Assembly (NCBI RefSeq): GCF_027568575.1
Contig: NZ_JANUVP010000020.1
Origin: Caldifermentibacillus hisashii
GTDB lineage: Bacteria; Bacillota; Bacilli; Bacillales; Caldibacillaceae
Length of the DNA: 64,000 nucleotides
Strand: one strand, 5' to 3'
Position numbers and translations under genes: made by a program. The notes below the pieces were generated by a model. That model searched no databases and was not told the DNA's origin. It saw nothing but the letters and a program-made list of their open reading frames with translations. Of this stretch, positions 1 through 8,117 are shown piece after piece (position 1 is the first letter of the stretch; the number at the start of each line of letters is the position of its first letter).

Positions 1-190
1 CAAAAGCCAAATATAGATGAACCGAGTGTACGGAATAAAAGAAATAGCCGTTTTCCTTACCTTATTCTAGCATGGAATGAAGGGAAAGGAAAACGACCGC
101 ATGATCAATTTACATTCACTTTATCCCGCACTAACGGTCACTAAATCTTTCTCCCGTGGCTTAGGGGGGAAAACAAAAATGAACAGTGGA

Positions 191-274
191 AAGATAAGTG
201 CCCGTAAGTGCCCGATTGGTTCAACTAACCTTCAGTGGGATGAAGAACTCCCACTGAAGGAAGTTTCACTTTAT
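191..274 (+). repeat. Hairpin repeat element, copy A (IS200/IS605 end-like)
   Basis: An 11-bp perfect inverted repeat (CCTTCAGTGGG at 229-239, CCCACTGAAGG at 250-260) lies between flanks that are also found at 26715-26784: GATTGGTTCAACTAACC on the left and AAGTTTCACTTTAT on the right. The stem sequences differ between copies while the flanks are kept, so RNA or single-strand structure seems conserved. This layout resembles the right ends and omega-RNA 3' ends of IS200/IS605-family elements, but there is no transposase or TnpB gene here. No T-run follows on the minus strand, so it is not a good terminator for hflC. The rest of 1-287 shows no convincing gene. Confidence 0.6.
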
Positions 275-287
275 TTGAAAAGCCTAC

Positions 288-1220
288 TTATTCAACATAT
301 CCTTGTAGTAATCTCGCATATGGAGAGTTGGACGGTAAAATAATGACAGTTTGGTCATTAATTGTCTTTTTATACGACTCCAAAGTTCTAAACAAACGGT
401 AGAATTCCGGGTCTTTCGAAAAAGCTTCATTATAAATTTGTGCAGCTTCCCCTTCCCCTTCTGACCGGATTACCTCGGCATCTGCTTTCGCTTTGGAAAT
501 CATTTCTTGGTATTCTCGATCGGTTTCAGCCATAATTTTATTTTTTTCCGCATCCCCTTGAGATAAATAGTCCTGAGCCGTAGATTCCCGCTCACTGATC
601 ATTCGGGTATAAACGGATTGTTCGTTTTCAGCAGGCAAATCGGTGCGCTTAATACGGACATCGGATACGACTATCCCATATTGGTCCTTCTTCAAAAGTT
701 CATTTACTTGCTCAGTTACCCGGTCATTCAGGCTTCCGCGAGATGAATTTTCATCATTTATAATTTCATCGTAGTTTAACTGACCAAGTTCAGAACGGAC
801 AACGGAATAGACAAACTCCTCCATTCTTGCTTCGGCACTTTCCATCGTTCGTGCATTTATAATTAAGCTTTCAGGATCTTCAATTTTCCAAATCGCATAG
901 TTATCGATAATCATCCGTTTCTTATCTTTCGTATTAATTTCCGACTGCTCGACGTCCAATGTCATTTGATATTTCGGCAATGTTGTGACGGTCTGGATAA
1001 ACGGTACTTTTATATGAATGCCCGGATCACTGATGACTCGTTTAATTTCTCCAAACTGACGAACGATTTTATACTCCCCTTCTTTTACAATAAAAATATT
1101 GGTAAATATCAAGAATAGCAGGAGTAAAGTGATTAAAATAACGATACCGGTTTTAATCCATTTTCGAAATGGAATATCTGTTCTTTTTTTCTCCATATCA
1201 ATTACTTTACCTTTACTCAT
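288..1220 (-). CDS. hflC: Protease modulator HflC (SPFH/band 7 protein)
   Basis: HflC is the membrane partner of HflK; in other bacteria the HflKC complex surrounds and modulates the FtsH AAA protease. The protein has a short cytoplasmic N-terminus, one membrane segment (about residues 25-45, very rich in Ile/Leu/Phe), an SPFH domain directly after it, and a Lys/Glu/Ala-rich coiled-coil region ending near residue 270. I chose the ATG at 1220: it is preceded by AAGGAAGTGA, a close match to the anti-SD complement, at good spacing, and it overlaps the hflK stop (ATGAGTAA). A GTG at 1232 is in frame but sits too close to the SD. hflK and hflC clearly form one operon. B. subtilis has no HflKC at this locus. 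Confidence 0.93.
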   Translation of the reverse strand: MSKGKVIDMEKKRTDIPFRKWIKTGIVILITLLLLFLIFTNIFIVKEGEYKIVRQFGEIKRVISDPGIHIKVPFIQTVTTLPKYQMTLDVEQSEINTKDKKRMIIDNYAIWKIEDPESLIINARTMESAEARMEEFVYSVVRSELGQLNYDEIINDENSSRGSLNDRVTEQVNELLKKDQYGIVVSDVRIKRTDLPAENEQSVYTRMISERESTAQDYLSQGDAEKNKIMAETDREYQEMISKAKADAEVIRSEGEGEAAQIYNEAFSKDPEFYRLFRTLESYKKTINDQTVIILPSNSPYARLLQGYVE

Positions 1221-2208
1221 TATTTTTTTCACTTCCTTCCTGTTTTGTTCCTGAACTTTGACTCTCGTTCGCGTTATTCTCTTTTCTTTCTAGCGGAGCA
1301 ATCGGTAAATATTTCAATGTTTCACCATCATCATTCATAATATAAATTTGTGCATTAGGAAGCACTTGTTCTATCGTTTCAATTGTTAACCGTTCACGGG
1401 TCACATCCGGACTACTTTTATATTGTTCATACAAACGGTTGAAAACGGATACACTCCCTCTTGCTGCTTCAACACGTGCGGCTTTGTCTCCCTGTGCTCT
1501 TGAAATAATCGCAGCGACTTCTCCCTCAGCCTCATTCATTTTTTGGTTACGATATTTTTGTGCCTCATTAATTTTTGTGTTCATCGTTTCTCTTGCGTCA
1601 GTTACATTGGTAAATGCCGCTCGGACTTCATCATTTGGCAATTCTACATCTTGTAATTTTACAGCCAAAACCGTAATGCCTATATCATATTTCGTGACCA
1701 AATCTGATAAAATTTCTCGGACATTCCCTTCAATATCCGCCCTGCCTGATGTTAATGCATCATCAATTTTCGAACTCCCGATAATACTACGTAACGATGC
1801 ACTTGTCGCATCATACAAGATTTCTTGTGGTACTTCCGAATTGTACAAATATTTAACCGGGTCTGTGATTTTCCATTGAACAACAAGATCTGCCAAAACG
1901 ATATTTTCATCACCGGTAATCATTTTTGTGTCATTTTGATTCTCTGAAACTACCTTCCCGCCTTTTTCCTTATAGCCAAATTGTAGACTATATGTTTCCT
2001 TGGACAGCTTATCTACCGTTTGAATCGGCCAAGGGAATTTAAACTTTAAACCAGGCTCCGTTACTGTATCCTCTGCCTTGCCGAATGTTAAAATAACCGC
2101 TTGCTCTGATTCATCAACCGTATACCAAGATGTGAATCCGACTAGTACGAGTAATAAAATCCCGATAACAATCCCCGCAACTGTATAAATCTGTTTCAGA
2201 TTTACCAT
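1213..2208 (-). CDS. hflK: FtsH protease activity modulator HflK
   Basis: This 331-residue SPFH-domain protein is the larger subunit of the HflKC complex. It has one N-terminal membrane segment (about residues 8-30), then the SPFH domain starting at the ESEQAVILTFGK stretch, then a long Ala/Glu/Arg-rich helical region (about 215-260). The C-terminal 30 residues are polar and low in complexity (Asn, Glu, Ser), typical of HflK rather than HflC. The start ATG follows GGGAG with 6-7 nt spacing. The stop overlaps the hflC start, which implies translational coupling. The complex normally faces the outside of the membrane and restrains FtsH; that role is inferred from the family. Confidence 0.93.
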   Translation of the reverse strand: MVNLKQIYTVAGIVIGILLLVLVGFTSWYTVDESEQAVILTFGKAEDTVTEPGLKFKFPWPIQTVDKLSKETYSLQFGYKEKGGKVVSENQNDTKMITGDENIVLADLVVQWKITDPVKYLYNSEVPQEILYDATSASLRSIIGSSKIDDALTSGRADIEGNVREILSDLVTKYDIGITVLAVKLQDVELPNDEVRAAFTNVTDARETMNTKINEAQKYRNQKMNEAEGEVAAIISRAQGDKAARVEAARGSVSVFNRLYEQYKSSPDVTRERLTIETIEQVLPNAQIYIMNDDGETLKYLPIAPLERKENNANESQSSGTKQEGSEKNNE

Positions 2209-2273
2209 ATAATCTCCCTCTCTAGATACTGTTTCAAATATATACGGATCAATTAACAGATAGGTTTCAGTAA

Positions 2274-2307
2274 ATTTTCTGGTCCGGCGATTTCGCAGCC
2301 AGAAAAT
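2274..2307 (-). other. 9-bp inverted repeat in the hflK leader
   Basis: ATTTTCTGG (2274-2282) and CCAGAAAAT (2299-2307) are perfect complements around a GC-rich loop. The hairpin lies about 65 nt upstream of hflK and directly abuts the 56-nt repeat at 2306-2362. On the minus strand the U-rich tail of the repeat's hairpin is the 5' arm of this one, so the two could be mutually exclusive. No regulatory function is known. Confidence 0.4.
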
Positions 2308-2362
2308 AAAGAAAACTCGGCGACTACCGAGCCTTTAGGCGATGGCAAAGCCGTAGTTGCAC
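2306..2362 (-). repeat. 56-nt dispersed repeat, copy 1 (terminator-like)
   Basis: This stretch is nearly identical to 63885-63940. Read on the minus strand it has a conserved 5' part (ACTACGGCTTTGC, then CGCCTAAAGG), then the hairpin CTCGG-loop-CCGAG followed by TTTTCTTTAT, as in an intrinsic terminator. It lies in the 5' region of hflK, not after a gene in the usual terminator position. A shorter relative sharing only the tail and hairpin format is at 42242-42268. The family is unknown to me. Confidence 0.6.
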
Positions 2363-2441
2363 TTATACTTAAAACTTAAAATTTCCCACTACGTCGAATT
2401 TGCTTCTTTGCTGGAAATTTATACTTTCTTAACGTATAAAA

Positions 2442-2519
2442 AAAGACTGTCCTATACATGGCTTTTGTCTGCTCTGTTCCCGTTTACGAGAAGACAGACA
2501 TTATACCATAGGACAGCCC
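2442..2519 (-). terminator. Long inverted-repeat hairpin after phoR
   Basis: CTGTCCTAT (2447-2455) pairs with ATAGGACAG (2508-2516), with a second nested hairpin (TGTCTG 2466-2471, CAGACA 2495-2500). On the minus strand the outer stem is followed by TTTTTTTATACGTT, so it can terminate phoPR transcription 140 nt after phoR. The length and the AGGGCTGTCC terminus also fit a MITE-like element. The rest of 2209-2660 contains only the repeat and hairpin listed separately and no convincing gene. Confidence 0.6.
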
Positions 2520-2660
2520 TCTATCCATCCAGTTCTTGGACGTTGGGGTTTTCATAACCAATATATACTGCCAATTTAAATTCTATATGGAGGTTTTGTT
2601 AATTGTTTGTAAATTAAACTGTTTTTCCTGATCGTTTATAACTATTACGACTAGGTCATG

Positions 2661-4433
2661 TCATCTTATGTCTTTTGGTATGATTTTCCATAACTTCACA
2701 ATAAATCTTGACCCTTTACCAACTTCACTTTCCACACGAATCTCGCCATGATGTGCTTCCACAGAATGTTTTACAATGGCCAGGCCTAGACCAGTACCAC
2801 CGGAGTTCCTGCTGCGTGCCCTATCAACCCGGTAAAATCGTTCAAAAATACGCGGAATTTCCTCCTTTTCAATGCCAATTCCCGTATCGGCAATGGAAAT
2901 AACAACAAATTCATCATCATCTTGAATGTGAACTTCAACTTTACCCGAGGGCAACGTATATGCAATGGCATTTGACAGTAGATTGATGAAAATTTGTTGC
3001 AAACGTAATGAATCCCCTTCAACTGTTAAAGGTCGTTCTTCAAATATTTGAATATCAATTTGTTTATCTTCAGCACGTTTTCTCAAAGAATCAACAATAT
3101 CATGAATCATTTTGTTCATTTCAACTTGATTAATATTTAATTTTAAATCTTCTTGTTCAATTTTCGATAATTCGAGCAGGTCATATACTAAAGATTGAAG
3201 TCGATTGCTTTCTTTCAATATAATATTTAAAAAAGACTCCAATGCCTTTTCATCATGAAGCGCCCCGTCTAATAATGTTTCGGTAAATCCTTTAATTGAC
3301 GTAACCGGTGTTTTTAATTCATGAGAAACGTTTGCGACAAAATCTTTTCTAACTTTCTCTAATTTTTTGATCTCAGTAATATCATGAAAAACAAGGACAA
3401 TCCCTTTCCATTCATTATTTGAACTAATAATTGGTGCGCCGTACACTTCAAGATTTTTCATCTGGATATGAATTGGAATCGTAATTTGTCTACGGATTTT
3501 TTGCTCTGTCATGAAAATATGTTCAATAATTTGTTTTACATTTTCATGTTCGAAAACTTCCAAATAAGTCTTTCCGATTATTTCGGTTTCTTCAACCCGA
3601 AACATTTCTTTGTACATTTGATTGGTTAAAATAATACAACCTTTGTCATCAATTAATATAAGTGGTATTCCCATATTTTCAATGACGGCACGCAACCGGT
3701 CATTTTGCATTTCCTGTTCCTTGGTAATCCTTTGCAAGTTTCTGGCTAAAATATTTAGTGAAGAGTTTAACTTGCTGAACTCATTATATGTATATTCATA
3801 TGTCCGGGCTTGATAATTTCCTTTAGCCAACTCAATAGCTGTTTTGGTGGCCGATTCAACCGGTTTTATAAAATTTGTCGTAATTTTTGATCCGATAAAT
3901 AAAATGACGATAAATGCCAAGCCAAGAATAACAAACAGCAATAGCCATAATTGTTTATGAGCAACCGTTAGTTCATCCAGCTCTGATGTGATAACTAATA
4001 TACCGTCCACCTTGCCATTGATTTCAATGACATCCCACCAATAAAAAATATCCAATCCACTGCCAATATATTTCCTTCCGTTTTTATTTGTCTGGATACC
4101 TTTGACAATATCGGAAAGTACATCATGATGGTCTTTATATTTTTCGGCAGTTTCACCAATATCATAAATCACTTTACCATCTGTTGATAAAATGGTTATA
4201 TTGGCATTGATCATTTCTTTTGCTTTCTTTATTTGATCGGTTTGAAGGGTAGAAGTCCCTCCTTGGTCTTCTATTTGCTGTATAATCAAATTCCCCTCTT
4301 TTTGAAATTCATCGAAGAAAGAGTTGATATAATAGGTTTTAAATAATTGACCTAGCAAAAGTCCTAACCCGATAAATACAGAAATAACTAATACAATTAG
4401 CGCAAGAAATAATCGATAGCGCAATTTTTTCAT
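2661..4433 (-). CDS. phoR: Phosphate-sensing histidine kinase PhoR
   Basis: PhoR is the membrane sensor kinase of the phosphate-starvation system and phosphorylates PhoP. Order of domains: TM1 about 8-30, an extracytoplasmic PAS-like sensor of about 120 residues, TM2 about 160-181, HAMP about 182-235, cytoplasmic PAS about 245-355, HisKA with the phosphoacceptor H371 in SHELKTP, and HATPase with N-box N484/N488, G1 box DTGIG (516-520) and G2 box GGTGLG (545-550). The length of 590 residues is normal for Bacillus PhoR. The ATG overlaps the phoP stop by 4 nt, so phoP-phoR are one operon. All catalytic boxes are intact. Confidence 0.96.
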   Translation of the reverse strand: MKKLRYRLFLALIVLVISVFIGLGLLLGQLFKTYYINSFFDEFQKEGNLIIQQIEDQGGTSTLQTDQIKKAKEMINANITILSTDGKVIYDIGETAEKYKDHHDVLSDIVKGIQTNKNGRKYIGSGLDIFYWWDVIEINGKVDGILVITSELDELTVAHKQLWLLLFVILGLAFIVILFIGSKITTNFIKPVESATKTAIELAKGNYQARTYEYTYNEFSKLNSSLNILARNLQRITKEQEMQNDRLRAVIENMGIPLILIDDKGCIILTNQMYKEMFRVEETEIIGKTYLEVFEHENVKQIIEHIFMTEQKIRRQITIPIHIQMKNLEVYGAPIISSNNEWKGIVLVFHDITEIKKLEKVRKDFVANVSHELKTPVTSIKGFTETLLDGALHDEKALESFLNIILKESNRLQSLVYDLLELSKIEQEDLKLNINQVEMNKMIHDIVDSLRKRAEDKQIDIQIFEERPLTVEGDSLRLQQIFINLLSNAIAYTLPSGKVEVHIQDDDEFVVISIADTGIGIEKEEIPRIFERFYRVDRARSRNSGGTGLGLAIVKHSVEAHHGEIRVESEVGKGSRFIVKLWKIIPKDIR

Positions 4434-5140
4434 ACTTTTGGCTCCTCAAATTTATAGCCAAGTCCACGAATGGTTTTAATATACTGCGGTTTTTTCGAGT
4501 TTGCCTCAATTTTATCCCGTAAATGACTAATGTGAACATCAACAATTCTTGTATCACCGGCAAAATCATAATTCCAAACTGCATTTAATAACTGATCACG
4601 GGTCAATACACGTCCTTTATTCTTTGTTAAATATAAGAGCAGTTCAAATTCTTTCGGAGTGAACTCCAGCAATTCCCCGCTTAAAAATACTTCATATCGG
4701 TCCGGAAATATTTCAAGGTTGCCGATATTAATTTTTATGCTATCCCCTTCCTTTTCTGACTGTTCAGGAAAATTATTTGTTCTCCGTAAAATTGCTTTAA
4801 TCCGGGCAACAACTTCTCTTGGACTGAACGGTTTTGTCATATAATCATCGGCACCTAATTCCAAACCAAGAACTTTATCGATTTCATCATCCTTTGCTGT
4901 CAACATAAGAATAGGGGTATGTATATGTTCTCGCCGCAACTCTTTACATACTTCCATACCATCCATTTTTGGCAACATTAAATCAAGTACAATTAAGTTC
5001 GGGGATTCGGTCTTAGCTCTTTGAAATCCCTCTTCACCATCATATGCCGTCAACACATCAAATCCTGCTTGGCGTAAATTATATTCCAATAACGTAACAA
5101 TGGATTCTTCATCATCGACAATTAGTATTTTTTTATCCAT
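4430..5140 (-). CDS. phoP: Phosphate response regulator PhoP (OmpR family)
   Basis: PhoP is the DNA-binding response regulator paired with PhoR; under phosphate limitation it controls phosphate uptake and wall teichoic acid genes. The receiver domain has acidic pocket residues D9/D10, phosphoacceptor D53, T81 and K103. The C-terminal half is an OmpR-type winged helix (residues about 135-233, with EFELLLYLTKNKGRVLTRDQL). The ATG follows GGAGGAG with 9 nt spacing. The gene is first in the operon, about 250 nt downstream of mdh, with its own likely promoter. Confidence 0.97.
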   Translation of the reverse strand: MDKKILIVDDEESIVTLLEYNLRQAGFDVLTAYDGEEGFQRAKTESPNLIVLDLMLPKMDGMEVCKELRREHIHTPILMLTAKDDEIDKVLGLELGADDYMTKPFSPREVVARIKAILRRTNNFPEQSEKEGDSIKINIGNLEIFPDRYEVFLSGELLEFTPKEFELLLYLTKNKGRVLTRDQLLNAVWNYDFAGDTRIVDVHISHLRDKIEANSKKPQYIKTIRGLGYKFEEPKV

Positions 5141-5269
5141 CCACTAAACTCCTCCATCAATTATTGAAGCCCCAACTTCCACTACTGGTATTTATTACAG
5201 TTATTTATTTATCGGTTGTTTTAAATATACCTGTACTAGTTGTGTCTTTCAAGATTTTTACCCTTTTAT

Positions 5270-5297
5270 AGAATATTCATGTTCTCCCGGCTGTCAA
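5270..5297 (-). promoter_or_regulatory. Candidate sigma-A promoter for phoPR
   Basis: On the minus strand there is a perfect -35 TTGACA (5292-5297), a 16-nt spacer and TATTCT as -10 (5270-5275). The -35 abuts the mdh terminator hairpin. I could not identify a convincing array of PhoP boxes. Confidence 0.5.
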
Positions 5298-5302
5298 TTA
5301 AA

Positions 5303-5341
5303 ATAACAAAAGCCCTCCTAAACGGAAAGGCCTGTTGTTAC
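5303..5341 (-). terminator. Terminator after mdh
   Basis: AACAACAGGCCT and AGGGCTTTTGTT form an imperfect 12-bp stem on the minus strand, followed by ATTTTAATT, about 50 nt after the mdh stop. Confidence 0.6.
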
Positions 5342-5390
5342 TGCTTTTTATCCAACCTTAACGGGGCAGTAAAACCCCCATTGATGGACT

Positions 5391-6323
5391 TCATACTAAA
5401 ACACCAAGTACATTTTTAACTGATTCTGCTGACTTGTTTAATGCAATTTTTTCTTCTTCTGTTAGTTCAAGCTCAATGACTTTTTCAATTCCATTGCCAC
5501 CGAGGATCGTCGGAACACCTAAGTAGATTCCATTGAAACCATATTCACCTTCTAAATAGGCAATAGCGGGAAGAATACGACGTTGGTCTTTTATAATAGC
5601 TTCCACCATTTGCGTAAGGGAGGCTGCAGGAGCGTAGTATGCACTGCCATTTCCTAACAAGTTAACAATTTCTCCGCCACCGGTTCTTGTTCTGGCAACA
5701 ATTTCATCAAGACGTTCTTTTGGAAGCAGTTTTTCTAAAGGAATTCCACCAGCATAGGAGTAACGTACTAGTGGTACCATATCATCACCGTGCCCGCCTA
5801 AAACAAAACCTGTTACATCTTTAACAGAAATATTTAATTCTTGGGCGATAAATGTCCGAAAGCGAGCGGTATCCAATACACCGGACTGACCAATCACCCG
5901 ACTTTTAGGAAGTCCGGACTCTTTATAAACCGTGTAGGTCATCGCATCCACCGGGTTTGTCAAAACAATGATGATACAATTAGGAGAATATTTAACAACC
6001 TCATGGGTAACAGCTTTCATAATCTTTTGATTTGTTTGCACAAGGTCATCGCGGCTCATTCCCGGTTTACGGGCAATCCCCGCTGTAATAACAACAATGT
6101 CTGAATCCTTCGTATCTTCATAATTGGACGTACCGATAATATTGGCATCAAATCCTTGTACAGGACTCGCTTCCAACATGTCTAAAGCTTTTCCTCTTGT
6201 CGGATTTTGCAATTGCGGAATATCGACAAGAACGACATCCCCCAGTTCCTTTTGAGCGATAAATAGGGCAGTGGTTGCACCGGTGAATCCAGCCCCAATG
6301 ACAGAAATTTTACGTCTTGACAT
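5391..6323 (-). CDS. mdh: Malate dehydrogenase
   Basis: Mdh catalyses malate + NAD to oxaloacetate + NADH in the TCA cycle. It is of the lactate-dehydrogenase-like type found in Bacillus. The Rossmann glycine motif GAGFTG is at residues 10-15, with D34 for NAD. Substrate-binding arginines are R85, R91 and R154, and the catalytic H178 lies in GGHGDD. The length of 310 residues matches the family (312 in B. subtilis). The start follows AGGGGG with good spacing. Gene order citZ-icd-mdh is the conserved Bacillus TCA cluster, but a terminator after icd suggests that mdh can be transcribed separately here. Confidence 0.97.
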   Translation of the reverse strand: MSRRKISVIGAGFTGATTALFIAQKELGDVVLVDIPQLQNPTRGKALDMLEASPVQGFDANIIGTSNYEDTKDSDIVVITAGIARKPGMSRDDLVQTNQKIMKAVTHEVVKYSPNCIIIVLTNPVDAMTYTVYKESGLPKSRVIGQSGVLDTARFRTFIAQELNISVKDVTGFVLGGHGDDMVPLVRYSYAGGIPLEKLLPKERLDEIVARTRTGGGEIVNLLGNGSAYYAPAASLTQMVEAIIKDQRRILPAIAYLEGEYGFNGIYLGVPTILGGNGIEKVIELELTEEEKIALNKSAESVKNVLGVLV

Positions 6324-6525
6324 TTTAAATATCCCCCTTAGTTTGAATGAAATTTAGTTTAGAACTAAAGATTTCAAAATCTTTCTCCCAAACAAATTCA
6401 AAAAACTTATCGTGATAAAACTCCCCATCGACCAAGTCATAAAAAAATCGTTCTTCATAAAAAATACTTTTGTTCAGAGGATAGAAGGAGCTCCCTTCCT
6501 CTTTGTTCGCCATGCTTATTTATAA

Positions 6526-6538
6526 CAAAACGGTTTTG
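6526..6538. promoter_or_regulatory. Palindrome between icd terminator and mdh
   Basis: CAAAACGGTTTTG is a 6-1-6 palindrome just downstream of the icd terminator and about 200 nt before mdh, followed on the minus strand by a TATAAA-like sequence. It could be an operator; no binding protein is indicated. Confidence 0.3.
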
Positions 6539-6540
6539 CA

Positions 6541-6563
6541 GAAGAAAAGGAGTCCCCACTCCT
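6541..6563 (-). terminator. Terminator after icd
   Basis: AGGAGT and ACTCCT (6548-6553, 6558-6563) form a 6-bp stem with a 4-nt loop, followed on the minus strand by TTTTCTTC, 28 nt after the icd stop. Partial read-through into mdh is likely. Confidence 0.6.
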
Positions 6564-6591
6564 ATAAACTTCCGCAAAATTTGTTAACAGT

Positions 6592-7866
6592 TTATTCACC
6601 CATATTTTCAATTAATTTTGTCCCAAACTCTGAACATTTCACTTCAGTAGCCCCGTCCATCAGTCTGGCAAAGTCATATGTAACAACCTTTGAGGCAATC
6701 GTTTTTTCCATAGATTTAATAATCAAATTTGCTGCTTCTTTCCAGCCTAAATGTTCCAGCATTAACACACCGGACAAGATGACGGAAGAAGGATTAACTT
6801 TATCCAATCCGGCGTATTTCGGCGCAGTTCCGTGAGTAGCTTCAAAAATCGCATGACCGGTTTCATAGTTGATATTTGCCCCCGGTGCAATACCAATTCC
6901 ACCCACCTGAGCAGCCAATGCATCAGAAATATAGTCACCGTTTAGGTTCATTGTAGCAACAACATCAAATTCACGCGGGCGAGTTAAAATTTGTTGTAGG
7001 AAAATATCGGCAATGACATCTTTGACAATAATTTTCCCTTGCGCTTCTGCATCCGCTTGAGCTTTGTTTGCAGCCTCTATACCGTCAGTTTCTTTAATGC
7101 GGTCGTATTCAGCCCAAGTAAATACTTGATCACCGAATTCTCTTTCCGCCAATTCATAACCCCAGTTTTTAAACGCACCTTCTGTAAATTTCATAATATT
7201 ACCTTTGTGAACAAGAGTAACGGATTTGCGGCCTTCTCTTATGGCATAGTTAATCGCAGCACGTACTAAACGCTCTGTACCTTCTTTTGAAACAGGTTTT
7301 ATACCAATTCCGGATGTTTCCGGGAAGCGAATTTTCTTTACACCCATTTCATTTTGTAAAAATTCAATTACTTTTTTCACTTCCGGTGTACCTTCTTTAT
7401 ATTCAATACCGGCATAAATGTCTTCGGTATTTTCGCGGAAAATAACCATATCTGTATCTTGTGGACGTTTTACCGGTGAAGGAACACCTTCAAACCAACG
7501 AACCGGACGTAAACATACAAATAGGTCCAACTCTTGACGAAGCGCAACGTTTAAAGAGCGAATCCCTCCACCAATCGGAGTAGTCAACGGACCTTTAATG
7601 GCAATTATATTTTCACGAATGACATCCAATGTTTCTTCCGGTAACCATTCACCGGTTTTATTAAAAGCTTTTTCACCGGCATAAACTTCTTTCCACACAA
7701 TTTTTCTTTGACCGCCATAAGCTTTTTCCACCGCTGCATCAAGAACACGTGATGAAGCAGCCCAGATATCCGGACCGGTCCCGTCTCCTTCAATGAATGG
7801 AATGATTGGATTGTTCGGTACATTTAGTACCCCATTCTGAACCGTAATTTTTTCTCCTTTTGTCAT
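6592..7866 (-). CDS. icd: Isocitrate dehydrogenase (NADP-dependent)
   Basis: Icd converts isocitrate to 2-oxoglutarate with NADP reduction. The N-terminal IPFIEGDGTGPDIW motif, the substrate-loop region and the C-terminal nucleotide region with ATHGTAPKYAG are all present, as in the Bacillus 423-residue enzyme. I set the start at the ATG at 7866: TTGGAGGG lies 7 nt upstream of it and the reading MTKGEKITV matches the family. An upstream in-frame ATG at 7887 precedes that SD and is unlikely. It follows citZ with a 250-nt gap that holds a stem-loop. Confidence 0.97.
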   Translation of the reverse strand: MTKGEKITVQNGVLNVPNNPIIPFIEGDGTGPDIWAASSRVLDAAVEKAYGGQRKIVWKEVYAGEKAFNKTGEWLPEETLDVIRENIIAIKGPLTTPIGGGIRSLNVALRQELDLFVCLRPVRWFEGVPSPVKRPQDTDMVIFRENTEDIYAGIEYKEGTPEVKKVIEFLQNEMGVKKIRFPETSGIGIKPVSKEGTERLVRAAINYAIREGRKSVTLVHKGNIMKFTEGAFKNWGYELAEREFGDQVFTWAEYDRIKETDGIEAANKAQADAEAQGKIIVKDVIADIFLQQILTRPREFDVVATMNLNGDYISDALAAQVGGIGIAPGANINYETGHAIFEATHGTAPKYAGLDKVNPSSVILSGVLMLEHLGWKEAANLIIKSMEKTIASKVVTYDFARLMDGATEVKCSEFGTKLIENMGE

Positions 7867-7891
7867 GTTAGTTCCCTCCAATTTCATGGTG

Positions 7892-7924
7892 AAAGGCTAG
7901 GAAAGTAAACATCTCCTAACCTTT
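7892..7924 (-). other. Stem-loop in the citZ-icd intergenic region
   Basis: AAAGGCTAGGA (7892-7902) pairs with TCCTAACCTTT (7914-7924) over 11 bp with one G-U pair. On the minus strand no T-run follows, and the stem ends shortly before the icd SD. It is more likely a processing or mRNA-stabilising structure, or a translation control element, than a terminator. Confidence 0.45.
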
Positions 7925-8117
7925 TTATCTTTTTATTTATAAAGTAAAGCTGCAATCAAAGGAAAAAATAATATCCCCACTAATTGTCAGCTGAACAAAA
8001 CGACTTTATCTGGCTAACCTTTTCCGACCATTCTTCCATTTGGGCTGGCAGGGTTTCTTGGCTTACCGTTAGAGTAGGAGATTCATTCTCCATTATCAAA
8101 AAATGGATAAATGATTA

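Noticed and set aside
77..343. Open frame of 88 codons on the plus strand
   Set aside because: It runs through the hairpin repeat and into the hflC 3' end, has no family features, and the frame is explained by the repeat.
6325..6513. 62-codon frame between icd and mdh
   Set aside because: No SD before the ATG, odd Phe/Asp/Glu-rich composition, begins just after the icd terminator; probably untranslated mdh leader. Not fully excluded.
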